From: Glandiceps talaboti
Lineage: Eukaryota > Hemichordata > Enteropneusta > Spengelidae
Length of the DNA stretch: 64,000 nt
Reading direction: 5' to 3'
NCBI RefSeq assembly: GCF_964340395.1
Contig: NC_135553.1
Coordinates: 27,819,449-27,883,448 of the forward strand
Positions 11,161 through 40,875 of the stretch are shown here, in pieces (the stretch's first letter is position 1; the number at the start of each line of letters is the position of its first letter). Position numbers and translations under genes: made by a program. The notes beneath the pieces were generated by a model. That model saw nothing but the letters and a program-made list of their open reading frames with translations, was not told the DNA's origin and searched no databases.

Positions 11161-11589
11161 GTAAATCGCAATCAGTGTATATAGGTCACCATTATTGATA
11201 CATTGTCGCGAAATTTTCTTCGTAGGCTAGGCGAGGCTTGGTCTATTTTCCATATTTTGACCACACACATTTGGGTATAAATTATAGATTATTACACTTG
11301 ATAAATATGTGAGAGTGTATTTATATCCTGAGATACAGAACTAGATAAATGATTATGTACAAGTCTTGCAACAAACAGCAGTAGTTTGTTATCGAGAGAA
11401 ATCAGAAAAGAACACGATAAAAAGGAGACGGTTCGAGATCAATATAATACTTCCTAAACTTCTAATCGAAAATCTAAAAAGACACGATTTCTCTTTATTC
11501 ATCTGTACATTAGTGTGTGAAATTTGAAAACGATAAGTCCATATTTGACGAAATTGAAACGATGATAAATATTTCACCTGTTTGTGAAC

Positions 11590-11730
11590 TCCGCGCTCAT
11601 TGTAAACCTATTTTAAGGCCAAGAAAAAAAATTGTTTTCTGGTGAGTTTGAATCAAGTTAAATACCCTGCCTTGGTCTTCTTTTTTCTCATGTTTGTCCA
11701 GCCAATGCAGAGTACAGATCCAAGGGAAAC
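11590..11730. repeat. interspersed repeat shared with 50041-50140
   Basis: AGGCCAAGAAAAAAAATTGT...CCCTGCCTTGGTC...CTCATGTTTGTCCAGCCAATGCAGA is repeated in inverse orientation at 50041-50140. A family of dispersed repeat is the simplest explanation. Confidence 0.5.
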
Positions 11731-11790
11731 ACAAAATAAGGTTGGCACGTACGAAATCCAAGAAAACAGAGTCTTTCTCAGTGTAGAGCA

Positions 11791-12026
11791 CGAGTATAAA
11801 GTTGGCGTCAGATTCAGATTCAGGTAGCGTCATATTGAGCATCAGATAGTCTCACATCCGAATACACTCGACGGCAGTGAAGCAGAATCCTTCCCTGTAG
11901 TCTCAACGGTATTATTTTAGGTTTGAGTCCGTCGGGTGTCTTCGGATCTGAGGCCACATGACGCTCAATATAACGTTCATAAGATAACGCTATCTGAATC
12001 TGAATCTGACGCCAACTTTATACTCG
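11791..12026. repeat. palindromic element, arms of about 95 bp
   Basis: CGAGTATAAAGTTGGCGTCA at 11791 is exactly mirrored at 12007-12026, followed on both arms by GATTCAGATTCAG and then a weaker match as far as ATCCGAA(T/G)ACAC(T/C)CGACGG. The centre is near 11908. This is a long-hairpin MITE-like structure without coding capacity. Confidence 0.7.
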
Positions 12027-12165
12027 TTCGATCGATTAATTACTCAAATTGGTCATTGATATTCAGCGGATTATTATCAAAACCTAAACAGTTCTGGCCA
12101 TTACCCTACGGAACATGTCTGTGAAATTTCATTTGAATTGATGCAGCCGTTTTTTTCGGAAGTGG

Positions 12166-12181
12166 TGACACACACACACGC

Positions 12182-12223
<42 letters not shown>
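12166..12223. repeat. (CA)n microsatellite
   Basis: A dinucleotide tract with a few CG interruptions. It adjoins GTTTTTTTCGGAAGTGGTGAC and a (CTTCCGTA)-containing border at 12258, so it may belong to the hairpin/TG repeat family read from the other strand. Confidence 0.8.
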
Positions 12224-12224
<1 letters not shown>

Positions 12225-12539
12225 CACAGACACACAGACTTCATTGCTATATTAAGACCTTCCGTACAGAAGGTAAAAAGTGTATGCAAATATACCTAGC
12301 AACAAGACCATGCCCATGGCTACAGCCAAATGATCACAGATATTGCAAAGATACCAGGGACTAATAGACAATAAAGTATTCCCCGTCTCGCGGCAGATCT
12401 CGTGAGATATGCAAATAACTTAGCAACGGTTGCTACGAGGGTCAAGCTTTGCGGATTGGTCATGTTGTTTATATGAAAGTCAACGCATTAGTCTGAAAAA
12501 AATACTACCGTTTTTAACCATCTACAATCGTAAGTCGTC

Positions 12540-12617
12540 ATGGAAGACATTGAAAAATTGAAAGTACACGAACTAAAGAACATGTTACGAAAATATGGCG
12601 TGTCAACAACAAGTTAA
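12540..12617 (+). pseudogene. SAP-like N-terminal fragment (25 codons)
   Basis: An ATG at 12540 opens MEDIEKLKVHELKNMLRKYG, ending at a TAA at 12615-12617. The pattern (LKVxELKxxLRxYGV) is that of the first helix and turn of a SAP DNA-binding domain. The frame stops where helix 2 would follow. A related KLKVKELDKYL motif is found in the pseudogene at 31906-32573. Could be a relic of a transposon protein or a first exon; not decidable here. Confidence 0.4.
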
Positions 12618-13056
12618 AAGAAAGATACGTCACAGTGTCACACCGTCGACGCGTCATTATATTTCCGAACTGGCTGTCATTTCTGGAAATAAGTTGTCAG
12701 TGCCAAACTTATGCAGCATACTAGATGGCTATAATATTTCAATCTTGAGAAATGGTAATTAATGACAAGCAAAATCGAGTAGTTTTGATTATTAGTACAC
12801 ATATACATGGTGGAAACATTTCCCGTCACCAATTTTCAATATAAGTATATTAGCATGCAATGCACATGAAGTATGGCGTAGTACTACACATCCACAGGCC
12901 GTAAGCCCTTGTGAACCGTTGACATTTACACTGTTGACAAATACGGACGAAAGCTAAAAGTCTTACACATTTTTAGAGTGCAAATGTCCCGTTTTGGTCC
13001 TAGAGTTCAGAATTGAAAAGTTCTAAATTATCGTCACAGGTCGGGAAATCATAGTC

Positions 13057-13479
13057 AGTTCCTGACAATCGTATTCCGATTTTACCATTATGTTATCTTC
13101 CACAGGTACTCGAATCAATGTGTATGATTTAAAAAAAAAATATGTAAGTCTTATTTATATACAATACATTTTTTTTCTACACATTGATTCGAGTAGTCCT
13201 ACTTACATGACGGTGCACGGGTCTGTACGTATTACTGACTTGATTCTAAGGGACAATTGTCAGAATCGAGTCCCGAATTCCTCCGTATGCAAGCAGGACA
13301 TGATTCGAGTACCTGTGTTATCTTCATACAATACATACCAGTCTAGTTCCCGACGACCGTATTCCGATTTTACCCTACCTTAATAACGTAGAATAAAATC
13401 GGAATACGGTCCTCAGGAACTACACTAGTACTGTATGAAGATAACTTAGAGTAAAATCGGAATACGGTCGTCAGGAACT
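13057..13479. repeat. palindrome with a MITE inserted in its left arm
   Basis: Left arm AGTTCCTGAC(A)A and CGTATTCCGATTTTA repeats pair with right-arm TAAAATCGGAATACGGTC and TCAGGAACT. Each arm holds two such motifs about 60 bp apart. The centre lies near 13387. A 217-bp MITE (13101-13317) interrupts the left arm only, and the intact right arm shows the uninterrupted sequence. Confidence 0.75.
13101..13317. mobile_element. hAT-like MITE, 217-bp member
   Basis: The ends are CACAGGTACTCGAATCA and its inverse TGATTCGAGTACCTGTG (13301-13317). Flanks carry an exact 8-bp duplication, TTATCTTC (13093-13100 and 13318-13325). An 8-bp duplication and CA...TG ends fit hAT. An internal inverse end (ACATTGATTCGAGTAGTCC at 13181) suggests that extra sequence was captured next to an original element of about 100 bp. 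The 102-bp relative is at 44768-44869. Confidence 0.85.
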
Positions 13480-13545
13480 AAAATAGGGAATCACTGGCGA
13501 TGCGTGAAACACGTGTATGTGTCAGCCATGTTTATACTTCAGTTC

Positions 13546-14245
13546 GATCATGGAAGTATAACGTGGGTTATACTTCCATGGTTCGATGAACATGCTGTAG
13601 AACTCATAGTCCAAATTCGTAAAATAAAACGACATAGTATCTCTGAATTTTAATTTTAAATACATATATATAGCTCATTTATAAATTTATATGATAAAAT
13701 CAAAGACAGTGAAAAAAAAAATCTCAACCGCTTTCAAAGTTTTTAGCGAACCCGGACGAATTTAGGACTAAGAATTACATCATTGCCAACTATTAACAGC
13801 ACGTTATACAGTAAAAGTGATCCCGTACACTTTGTTGTGTTGGTTTTTAGACGATGCTACGCGACGTATAAAAAGTCTATGGAAAAGTTATGACATTGTA
13901 TCAAATTTTAGACGTTGTTTAAAAATAGGAATACAATATTCGCGACCTGACATGCAAGTTTTCAACCATAGGGCCTGCGATCCTCGAGTGGATATTATAA
14001 TATAATATCTAATATTTTCAAGTTCATGTTGAAACTGATTTCAAAGGTAACACTGTCAATCAAACGCTCTTCATCTGCGCCCAGACAGCCAACAATCACC
14101 GTGCACCGTCACGTCTAGTTATGATACCCCTGCCGGCGAATTGTACATACGCACATCGTTTTTACAACTATACTTTAAAAGTTTGCTTCCCTTGATCTAT
14201 CATATCATGGAAGTATACATGTACTTCCATGATCATACATACTGC
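13546..14245. repeat. two short ATCATGGAAGTATA hairpins
   Basis: CGATCATGGAAGTATAACGT pairs with GTTATACTTCCATGGTTCG (13546-13588), and ATCATGGAAGTATACATGTA is almost its own complement (14207-14236). Two copies of the same hairpin about 650 bp apart suggest the ends of a larger relic or two small MITEs. The sequence between contains no recognised gene. Confidence 0.45.
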
Positions 14246-14370
14246 ACTGTACGTACGATGACGTCGAGAACAATGATGTTGCTAAGCGGTTGACACTTCA
14301 GCTTGACCACCCGAACTTGGTTGCTATGCACTCAATGGCGTCTCCCGCGAGACGGATAATGGTCTATTGA

Positions 14371-15045
14371 ATAAACATTCAAGAAATGTATGTAAATGTG
14401 CCTAGCAACAAGACCACGCCCATAGCAACAACAAAATGATCATGTACATTGCAAAGATTAGAGATTAATAGACAAATGAATAAACATTCAAAAGATGTAT
14501 GCAAATGTGCCTAGCAACAAGACCATGCCCATAGTAACAGCCATATGATCCCGTATATTGCAAAGATAACATCAGGGATTCATAGATAAGTGAACAGACA
14601 TTCAAAACATGTATGCAAATATGTCTAGCAACATGACCATGCTATTAGCAACAGCCAAATAATCACGTATATAGCGAAAATAAGAGGATTACTTGACAAA
14701 TGAATAAACATTGAAAAAATGTATGCAAATGTGCCTAGAAACAAGACCACGCCCATAGCAACAGCCAAATAATCACATATGTTGCGAAGATAAGAGGATT
14801 AATAGACAAATGAATAAGCATTTAAAAATGTATGCAAGCGTGCCTAGCAACATGATCACGCCCATAGCAAAAGCCAAATGATCACGTTTGTTGCAAAGAT
14901 GATATCAGGAATTCATACACAAGTGAACAAAAACATTAAAAAATGTATGCAAATATATCTGACAACATGACTACGCCCATAGCAACAGCCAAATGATCGC
15001 GTACATCGCAAAGATAGCAAACATGGTTGGATAGGCAACTGGATA
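14371..15045 (+). repeat. minisatellite of about 110 bp, seven copies
   Basis: CCTAGCAACAAGACCACGCC and variants recur at 14400, 14510, 14624, 14734, 14843 and 14958, so spacing is 109-115 bp. Each unit also contains ATAGCAACAGCCAAATGATC and GAATAAACATTCAAAA. Single copies lie at 12290-12362 and 15785-15930, the latter inside the TG-hairpin element, which suggests that the array grew out of that element family. Confidence 0.8.
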
Positions 15046-15103
15046 GTCATTCAGCAAATGAACACCTATTGTTAGCATTGACTAGCATATGGATAAACAT
15101 TTT

Positions 15104-15152
15104 TAGCACAACTTAGGTTCAGTAGTGCTATAGGGATCGCCCGGCATCTGTC

Positions 15153-15202
<50 letters not shown>

Positions 15203-15207
15203 TGCGA

Positions 15208-15238
<31 letters not shown>

Positions 15239-15935
15239 TGTGTGTGTGTGTGTGTGCGTGTGTAAACAACTTAAAGTCAAAAAACGCTGAACCGATTGCC
15301 ATGATATTTGGTGGGTCCATTACCTTGGGTGTCTCGTTGGGAAATTGTTCAAATCAAAACGATCTTTCCACAGGTTTGTGATTGTTGGTCAAAAAACTTA
15401 AACTCAAAAACTGATTGGGCTGAAATTTGGGTGAAACATTCTTCAGGGTGTTTTTACTAAGAATTGTTCATGATATGATGGTCCCATTAGTGATATGCAA
15501 ATTAGGGCTAAAAATGTGTCTTTTTGGTCAAAAATCTATAATTTCAAAACCACTGAGCAGATTGGGCTGAAATTTGATGGGAATGCATCAAGGGATGGAT
15601 GGAGGAATATTAAGCATACAATGATTCCATGAGTGATATGCAAATTAGGTGTAAACATCTTCATTTTTGGTCAAAAACTTATATCTCAAAAAGTATTTGG
15701 TCAGTGAGTCTGAAACTTGGTGAGATGTTTCTGAAAGTGTTATTCTGCAGATTTTCTTCAAAACATTTTGACAAAATTGGCCCTACCAACCATGACCACA
15801 CCCTTAGCAACAACCAAATGGCAGTATATTTTGGTCAAATAACAACATCATCTGGTAGGCAAGTTAGTAAACATTCAAAAAATGTATGCAAATACCCTAG
15901 CAACCATGACCACGCCCATAGCAACAGCCAATTGA
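15104..15935 (+). repeat. hairpin plus (TG)n interspersed element, copy C
   Basis: Head TTTTAGCACAACTTAGGTTC / AGTAGTGCTATAGG, then (CTGT)n and (TG)n/(CGTG)n at about 15149-15262. The body has three diverged units with CAAAAATCTATAATTTCAAAA and GATTGGGCTGAAATTT, and the end has CATGACCACGCCCATAGCAA. It is the fullest copy in the window and shows that the 110-bp repeat and the TG-hairpin repeat are parts of one family. Confidence 0.65.
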
Positions 15936-16320
15936 ATTGAATTGAAATTTATTCCACCAGAAAATGAAAACAAAATATACATTCTTTGAAAGTAATACAA
16001 AACAGAATTCTGATGAGGGCCATGGAAATAGTTCCTGAGGAACTAATCAAAGTCCATGGATCAAACGGTCATGAAAATTTAGGCTTATTTTGGGTACGAG
16101 ATATAACAACAAATATACATCTCATGTGAATAGTGATAGAGATTATGTCGATGGAAAATTTAATAAATATACTCTCTCGGTATAGCAAATGAAATGAATA
16201 GAAATAAATAAATAAATAAATAAATAAATAAAAAGCATACATACAGAAATGAAATGATAGAGGAAGTGTTGAAAGATTTTAAAGGCATTGGTTATTTCCC
16301 TCTACTACCGCCATGCGGAT
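15936..16320 (-). mobile_element. LINE 3' end, antisense, copy 1
   Basis: Read on the minus strand the segment ends TTCTGGTGGAATAAATTTCA then ATTCAATTC, a LINE-like 3' tail made of short A/T-rich units. The same end occurs at 53705-54310, where it is interrupted by a (TA)n-palindrome insertion. Only 3' UTR is present, as expected for a strongly 5'-truncated copy. A (TAAA)n tract at 16195-16232 lies inside. Confidence 0.55.
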
Positions 16321-17346
16321 GTGTGTAAGGCACTGCATTAATAAATACCTGTGTTTGGATGTAATTGGCTGAGCTCCCAACAACTAGATTGGCGCTCCTC
16401 CGACATTGTTGGAACCGAGGTTATAAACTCCACAACATTATCCATAATACTGAAGGCTACCTAACCTAGTTAGGTTTTAATGCTAATCTTCCACAGGGCC
16501 CTCTAAAAGACACGACGTAACATAACATAACAAAGACTTAGATAAAAATACAATTACAGAATATAGAAAAATGATGAAACTGATAGAAACACAAAACCAC
16601 TGCGATTCGAAATATACTTTCCCTGGGTGAATATCAGGAAAGGGGAATTCCCCGTCAGTATAGCTTTTTGGATTAAGTTAGTTAGTATATGAAGTAGATA
16701 TTTTTTTTAGGGCACAGATGGATTCTTAGCATTTTAAGCGTAATTCTGGAAATATATACCGGTGTTATAAATGATGTCATTCAAACTAATGGTAAGTAGA
16801 CTAGCCTAATTGCAAAAGAGTTCAGTTAATACACACCTAGTTAAATTTAATTAGACGACCCTATCTTGAAATCTACCCCACCTACCCCTCCAAAATTCCT
16901 TGATAATGTATCATGTAAGTGTGGAAAGAATGTACGATAATTAATATGCACAATACAATACAAACGTTAACTTGACAAAAGTAATAAAATATGACCACCG
17001 ATGATCGAATTATTATAGTTTTCATGACCAATACTAAATTGTTATATATAGTTACATATAATTCTTCTCTCTGAATAGAACGTAAAATTTAAAGCAAGAA
17101 CTTCTTCCAAAAAATGTCCTGAGTTTCAAAAAAAAGTTGGAAATAGCTGAAGTTTCGGGATTAACCCAAAATGACCACGCGTCGTTATTAGATCTTTTCC
17201 GCGAAGCAACACAAGTTAGAGTCACGTGAGAATAATTCGTGACGTCACAAATTATTTTTCGAAAAAGAACACCAATCCCACGTTCTACTTCACACTGACA
17301 GACACTGTAAACTATGACTTTGGACGGTATAGAGTCCGAACGATAG
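16321..17346. other. region upstream of the kinase gene
   Basis: No coding region recognised. It should contain the promoter and 5' UTR of the kinase gene, but no TATA box or initiator can be assigned with confidence. An in-frame TAG at 17344-17346 directly precedes the first ATG. Confidence 0.5.
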
Positions 17347-35973
<18,627 letters not shown>

Positions 35974-36012
35974 TTTTTTTGTTAACAAAATAATATAAAA
36001 TAATATAAAATA

Positions 36013-36106
36013 ATACAATACAATACAATACAATACAATACAATACAATACAATACAATACAATACAATACAATACAATACAATACAATACAATACAATA
36101 CAATAA
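36013..36106. repeat. (CAATA)n microsatellite
   Basis: About 19 pentanucleotide units in the 3' UTR of the kinase gene, 40 bp after the stop codon. Confidence 0.95.
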
Positions 36107-36326
36107 ATTAAAACAGAAGACAAAAAAGAGACACTTGTGTGTGTAGTGCTGTGACTGGCTAGGTAGATATAGCCATATGCTGTGTCAGACACACATGGTC
36201 AATGTCAGAGTTGACTAGACAAGGTGATTGGGGAATGTCCAGAAGATAACATTCCAGCCTTTCCCCTCGTTAGTTAATTTGATACCGACATTATCATCAA
36301 AGTAACGTAATATGAAAGCCGTGGTC

Positions 36327-36332
36327 AATAAA
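36327..36332 (+). promoter_or_regulatory. likely poly(A) signal of the kinase gene
   Basis: AATAAA 354 bp after the stop codon, followed by an AT-rich and then GT-rich stretch (TGATGTGTGATTTGTTTG). Other AATAAA-like sequences occur within the CAATA repeat edge, so this is the preferred but not the only candidate. Confidence 0.5.
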
Positions 36333-36339
36333 ACATTTG

Positions 36340-37100
36340 AAAAAATAGAAAGATATTTGATGTGTGATTTGTTTGTACCCGCTGTGTAAAAGAAGCCCGT
36401 GGTTTTACTATCGATGTGTTGTTTACACTCTGAATGTAAGTGACCACAGCTTTATATAATTTTGATGTATTAAGAACTAACTTAAACCTAGAAAAGAAGT
36501 GAACTACCCCGATAATGAAACAGAGACTGACAAATTATGTTCAAAGTTGGACAGCGACTTGCATTCTAGTATATAAGAACTTACGGCAACTTAGGAGACC
36601 AAACTTAATCAAGTTGACAACGTTAACGTTCCTCTGTATAGGAAAATGGCTGCAATATTTAAAGCGTTATAATTATTTGTTTCTGGGATTTGTATTGTTC
36701 CGGAGATTGCACAAAAAATATTATTGTTTGTTCTTGTTTAGTGCAATCCCTGGAAACAATAAAAACTCAAAAACAAAATATACGCCTGAAGTTGATTTCC
36801 ACAGATTTCCACGCACAAGCAGTACAATTAAACTGTCTTGGTAGACGATCTATCCTCATCAGAATGACACATTCCATAGTTAGAACTGACCACTAGGTGG
36901 CGGTATGATCAGCTGAATGATCTCTGTTGATCTTGGGATTGTAGCATCTGATGTTTTTCTCGGGAAATGATGTGGCGATGTATCAAAGAGTCCCAGTCGA
37001 TGTTATGATTGTAGCTATGGGAGTGTTCAGCTAAAGCCGATACTACAGTTTGGACCTATTAAACTGATTTGCAAGGTTCCTCGATTCTGGTTTGCAATTG
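36340..37100. other. intergenic, no gene recognised
   Basis: A 109-codon open frame at 36515 shows no domain, no splice context and no coding bias, so it is not called as a gene. Otherwise nothing identifiable. Confidence 0.5.
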
Positions 37101-37109
37101 TCTTGGGGA

Positions 37110-38097
37110 CTGGTCAGTTTCTCCAACCGGGGGGCGGGTGGGGCGGTGGATTCTTAAATCGGACCGACAAAAAATCACTGAAACCCCCCCCCCCCCCATA
37201 TCTGTAAAACCAAAAACGGGCGGACCCCCCTATCACTTAATTCTAAAACATGATGACCCCCCATATATAATATTTACATGACAGGTATTTTTTGATCGTG
37301 ACTGTCTTGCATCTACTTTTAAGATCCCGGGTTAGCACTATCATAATTATGATTATTGACTACACAGGGTAAATATATTCCAAAAGGGAGTTTAATAACA
37401 TCTCATCAACAGTGAAAGGTAGGTGGAAAGCTTCAGAAGGGAATATGTACATCTCTTATGGGGGGGGGTCGGAGGGGGGTACTCTGAAAAGTCAATTTTG
37501 AGACTACTCAGACATTTTCAGAAAATAATTTCCAAGCTTTACGAGACATCATCAACATGTAAAAAGCAACTACATAGGGTTGACATATTTTTGAAATATA
37601 GTTTGATAGCATATTGACAGTAAGAGGTAGGGGGAAGAGCTTGAGACTGGGATGTGTACATCTCATGTGGGGGAGGGGTCCTAGGGGGTCTCCCCCTAGA
37701 AGCCCTGGAGGTTTTATACTCAGAAAACTCATTTTTGAGACTATTCAGACCCTTTCAGACAATAATTTCCAAGCTTTACAAGACAGCACCAACATGTAAA
37801 AAGCAACTACATAGGGTTGGAATACTTTTGAAATATACTTTGACAGCATCTTGACAGTAAGAGGCGAAGAGCTTGAGACTGGGATATGTCCACCTCGTGC
37901 GGGGGGGGGGGGCGTCCAAGGGGTCTCCCTCTAGAAACCCTGGAGGATTATTACTCTTAAAGCCAATATTTAGGCTATTCAGACCCTTTCAAGCAATAAC
38001 TCAATCCATGCTTTACAACACCATCAAGTATCAGAAACTATTCTTTATAACTTACATAGGGTTGAAATATATTCTTAAAACGTTAAATAGCACCATC
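37110..38097 (+). mobile_element. G/C-run element with three 208-237-bp repeats
   Basis: C-rich stretches (CGGACCCCCCTATCACTTAA, then AAAACATGATGACCCCCC) are followed by three tandem units starting at about 37416, 37624 and 37857. Each has GAGCTTGAGACTGGGAT-like and CTATTCAGACCCTTTCA-like parts. The same elements occur in inverse at 51790-52110, so this is a dispersed family. No protein is encoded. Confidence 0.65.
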
Positions 38098-39540
38098 AGG
38101 GCCGTAGCCTGACTAAATTGCCAAGGGGGGCAGAACTTTGTCTTGATGCAATCATGCATTTAAAATTTAGAAAAGTGCTAATTTACATAAATTTGCATGC
38201 AATTTACATAATATATATTTTAGTATACGCAATTAAATATCATATGTAAGGTCAGAAAAAATAAAAAATGCTTGACAAGGATAAAACAAACCATATATAA
38301 TGATAGCAAAATATTTCAGGTCGAGTTTAGATAGAACTTATTCAGTCATCTTGATACTATCTCATGCAATTTGTCTGCATAGCTACAGTTAGGAAATGTA
38401 CACAATTTACGGTTAAACGAATGGTGTTGTTCCTCTCACCCTCTCTTCTCAAAAAATGTTAAGCTCGCCAATTGAAACTCAAGCATTATTTTAGCCACCC
38501 CTTCTGTCACTTACACTACAGTGGAGATATAAAATCATATGGTACAATGATGCATTGGAGGAGGAGGCCATTTAGTGGCATGAAATATCAAACCAGACAT
38601 GTGGGGCCAGAGGATTTTTTAATCCGTCTTTTTTCCCCTTTTCTATTTTTTCTTCAGTATATGGAAATTTTTTTCTATTCCGAAATAAATAAATAATAAT
38701 AATAATAATAATAAAATACCAGAATTGAAACAATTATGCTATGCATCACATATTATCTGGAAGTGTATTTTGTTGTGGCAAAGCTGAAAGATATTAAGCG
38801 GATGTGCACATGGTAAATGACTTCTCTTGAAGTTTAATTTCGTTCCAAAAAATCCCGAATAAAGAGCAAAACATTTCAAGACTTTCAGACTTTTGATGGC
38901 CCAATGGTCGTAAACTTTTGTTCAATTCTTTTTTAGTGCACATTTAAGATCCTCTATTTAATAGTTTTTTCAGGGCCACCAAATATTCCAAAAAGAGATC
39001 TGCCGTTTTATCAGCATGAAATGTTTTAATATAAGGAACAAGATGTAAATAAGATCGAGCGCATCTTCGGAGTCACTGCATGCAGCATAGCAGGCAACCT
39101 CACTTTGAACGACTTTTTCCGTTGTTTTTTTTTGAGTTTCACTCGCTGACATTATAATTGCGACTTGCTAATATCTTCAAATGAAGGAGACTTTCAAGAC
39201 TACTGTTACTCGCAGAAAATGCACAGTGCATATGCGCACTTCTTTTGTACTTTCCCGCGCAAAGAATTTTTAATTTACTGCAAAACGTTACAATTTTTGA
39301 CTGGACACATTTTAATTCAAAGTTAAGCCAGCGTACAATAGCGATATAAGATACAGTGTACAGTCACTTTAGTGAACTATCCATTGAAATCGCGCATGCT
39401 AGGAATCGTCACGTAAATAACGATTTTAATAGCATCACTATGTATTCAAAAAGTAGCTTTTTTTCTTTCTTTTTCCCAAAATCTCAAGGGGGGGGGGGGG
39501 CAGCTGCCCCCCTTGCCCCCCCCGCAGGCTACGGTACTGT
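38098..39540. mobile_element. hAT-like non-autonomous element
   Basis: Left end CAGGGCCGTAGCCTG and right end CAGGCTACGGTACTG are inverse of each other at 13 of 15 positions. Poly-G/poly-C stretches lie just inside both ends. CAG...CTG ends with GTAGCC are typical of one hAT group. The expected 8-bp duplication is not visible (AGCACCAT against TGTAACTT), so either the insertion is old or one end is displaced. No transposase was found inside. Confidence 0.5.
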
Positions 39541-39659
39541 GTAACTTGTAAAGGCTTACCACTTTCGTCTGACTGTTCTAATGTAGCGTTTCCTGCAATC
39601 GAACTGGAGATGAAGTTAGCCTGGACCGACATTGATAATTGTAGTTTCCCTTTAGTTTT

Positions 39660-39705
39660 GAGTGAGAACTCAGACCACTATTCGTTAGTGGTCTGAGGTG
39701 AGAAG
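39660..39705. repeat. CTCAGACCACTA hairpin
   Basis: CTCAGACCACTA, TTCG loop, TTAGTGGTCTGAG. The same half-sites appear at 29337 (TAGTGGTCTGAG), 48099 (CCTCAGACCACTA) and 52677-52698, where CTCAGACCAC directly abuts GTGGTCTGAG. It is a recurrent short palindrome. Confidence 0.6.
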
Positions 39706-39766
39706 CACGCCGTGGATGAGGGATTGGAAGTCAAAGGCGATGGTACCGTGGCCGATGACGACAAAT

Positions 39767-40008
39767 CGGTCTTCTAGTTCAAAAAACCGGTCTTCTAATT
39801 CAAGTGTCGGTCTTCTAGTTCAAGTGTCGGTCTTCTAACTCAAGTGTCGGTCTTCTAATTCAAGTGTCGGTCTTCTAGTTCAAGTGTCGGTCTTCTAACT
39901 CAAGTGTCGCGTCCGTCTTCTCAGTTTTCTGTACTATACTATACTATACTATACTATACTATACTATACTATACTATACTATACTATACTATACTATACT
40001 ATACTATA
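39767..40008. repeat. 20-bp tandem repeat next to (ACTAT)n
   Basis: About seven units of CGGTCTTCTA(A/G)TTCAAGTGT (39767-39910), followed by a pure (CTATA)n run of about 75 bp (39935-40008). Confidence 0.9.
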
Positions 40009-40215
40009 TTATAATATACCTAGTGATAATGCTGTGCCATGATTCGCTAGAATCAGTCACGTGATAGGAAAATAGAATGACTACTTCCCTTGGGGAATAG
40101 TCCCATCAATTTTTACATAGTCACGTGACCACCGCGCGTTCACAGCAGGTCAAAATGGCAGCTTCTGACGATGTCGTCTGCCACCGCGAGTTCACAGCAT
40201 GAGGTATATTATAAA

Positions 40216-40407
40216 ACACATATTGCCTGGCCTATATTCGGGCTATAGCACCCGTTCATTACCCCCTCGTGACTGTGAGTTACCAGAATCACATGCTATT
40301 TCCCTCGGCCGTTGGCCTCGGGAAATAGCATGTGATTCTGGTAACTCACAGTCCCTCGGGTGTAATAAACGGGTGCTATAGCCCTCATGGCCAGGCAATA
40401 TGTGTTC
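40216..40407. repeat. palindromic MITE-like element, arms of about 95 bp
   Basis: AACACATATTGCCTGGCC...GTGAGTTACCAGAATCACAT...CCTCGGCCG pairs with the following CGGCC...AGCATGTGATTCTGGTAACTC...GGCCAGGCAATATGTGTT. The loop is near CCGTTGG (about 40312). It is bounded on the right by a (CTATA)n microsatellite. Confidence 0.8.
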
Positions 40408-40689
40408 ACTATACTATACTATATACTATGCTATACTATACTATACTATACTATACTATACTATGCTATATACTATACTGTACTATACTATACTATTCTA
40501 TACTATACTATACTATACTATACTATACTATACTATACTATATTATATTATATTATACCAGTATATTGATGGTGGAAATCGAGGGATCTGATTGGTCTAG
40601 ACATCGAACTAGCGCGTCTAAAACGAGTGATAATGCACTGCTGGTACGATAATGCACTGCTGGCACGCGTCCAAATTTTGTTCGTCTAC

Positions 40690-40875
40690 GAGTGAGCGTT
40701 GAGTTGTAGTCCGCCGTGATACTGATAGTGAACTCTTCGAATTGTCAGAGGAGGATTTTCTCTCAATGAGACAATATTTTATGAGAAATTATGAAGGAAA
40801 TTTCGAAAGCAACCCAGTCATCGCGTATTTGTTCAAATCATCGCATACTACATGTACTAAGGTCAAGGCGCTATA
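40690..40875 (+). pseudogene. short conserved frame in palindrome left arm
   Basis: Reads DTDSELFELSEEDFLSMRQY, then NYEGNFESNPVIAYLFKSS, and stops at TAG near 40875. The right arm carries the same frame on the minus strand (ending near 42470) with a few changes and no TAG at that point. Not recognised; looks like the N-terminal exon of a protein, perhaps transposon-encoded. Agreement of both arms reflects recent duplication and does not prove selection. Confidence 0.35.

Larger units (their letters stand above)
12363..14370. mobile_element. TIR element of about 2 kb inserted in the 110-bp repeat
   Basis: Left end CAATAAAGTATTCCCCGTCT and CGCGG match, in inverse, the right end CCGCGAGACGGATAATGG followed by TCTATTG. 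Outside both ends lies the CTAGCAACAAGACCATGCCC repeat (one copy at 12290-12362, seven copies at 14371-15040), so the element appears to have landed inside that array. The ends are imperfect and the target duplication is not clear. It carries a short SAP-like ORF at 12540 and is itself full of palindromic MITEs. Confidence 0.5.

Noticed and set aside
36515-36844. 109-codon open frame downstream of the kinase gene
   Set aside because: Basic, aromatic-rich, with no domain, splice signal or neighbour support; likely chance.
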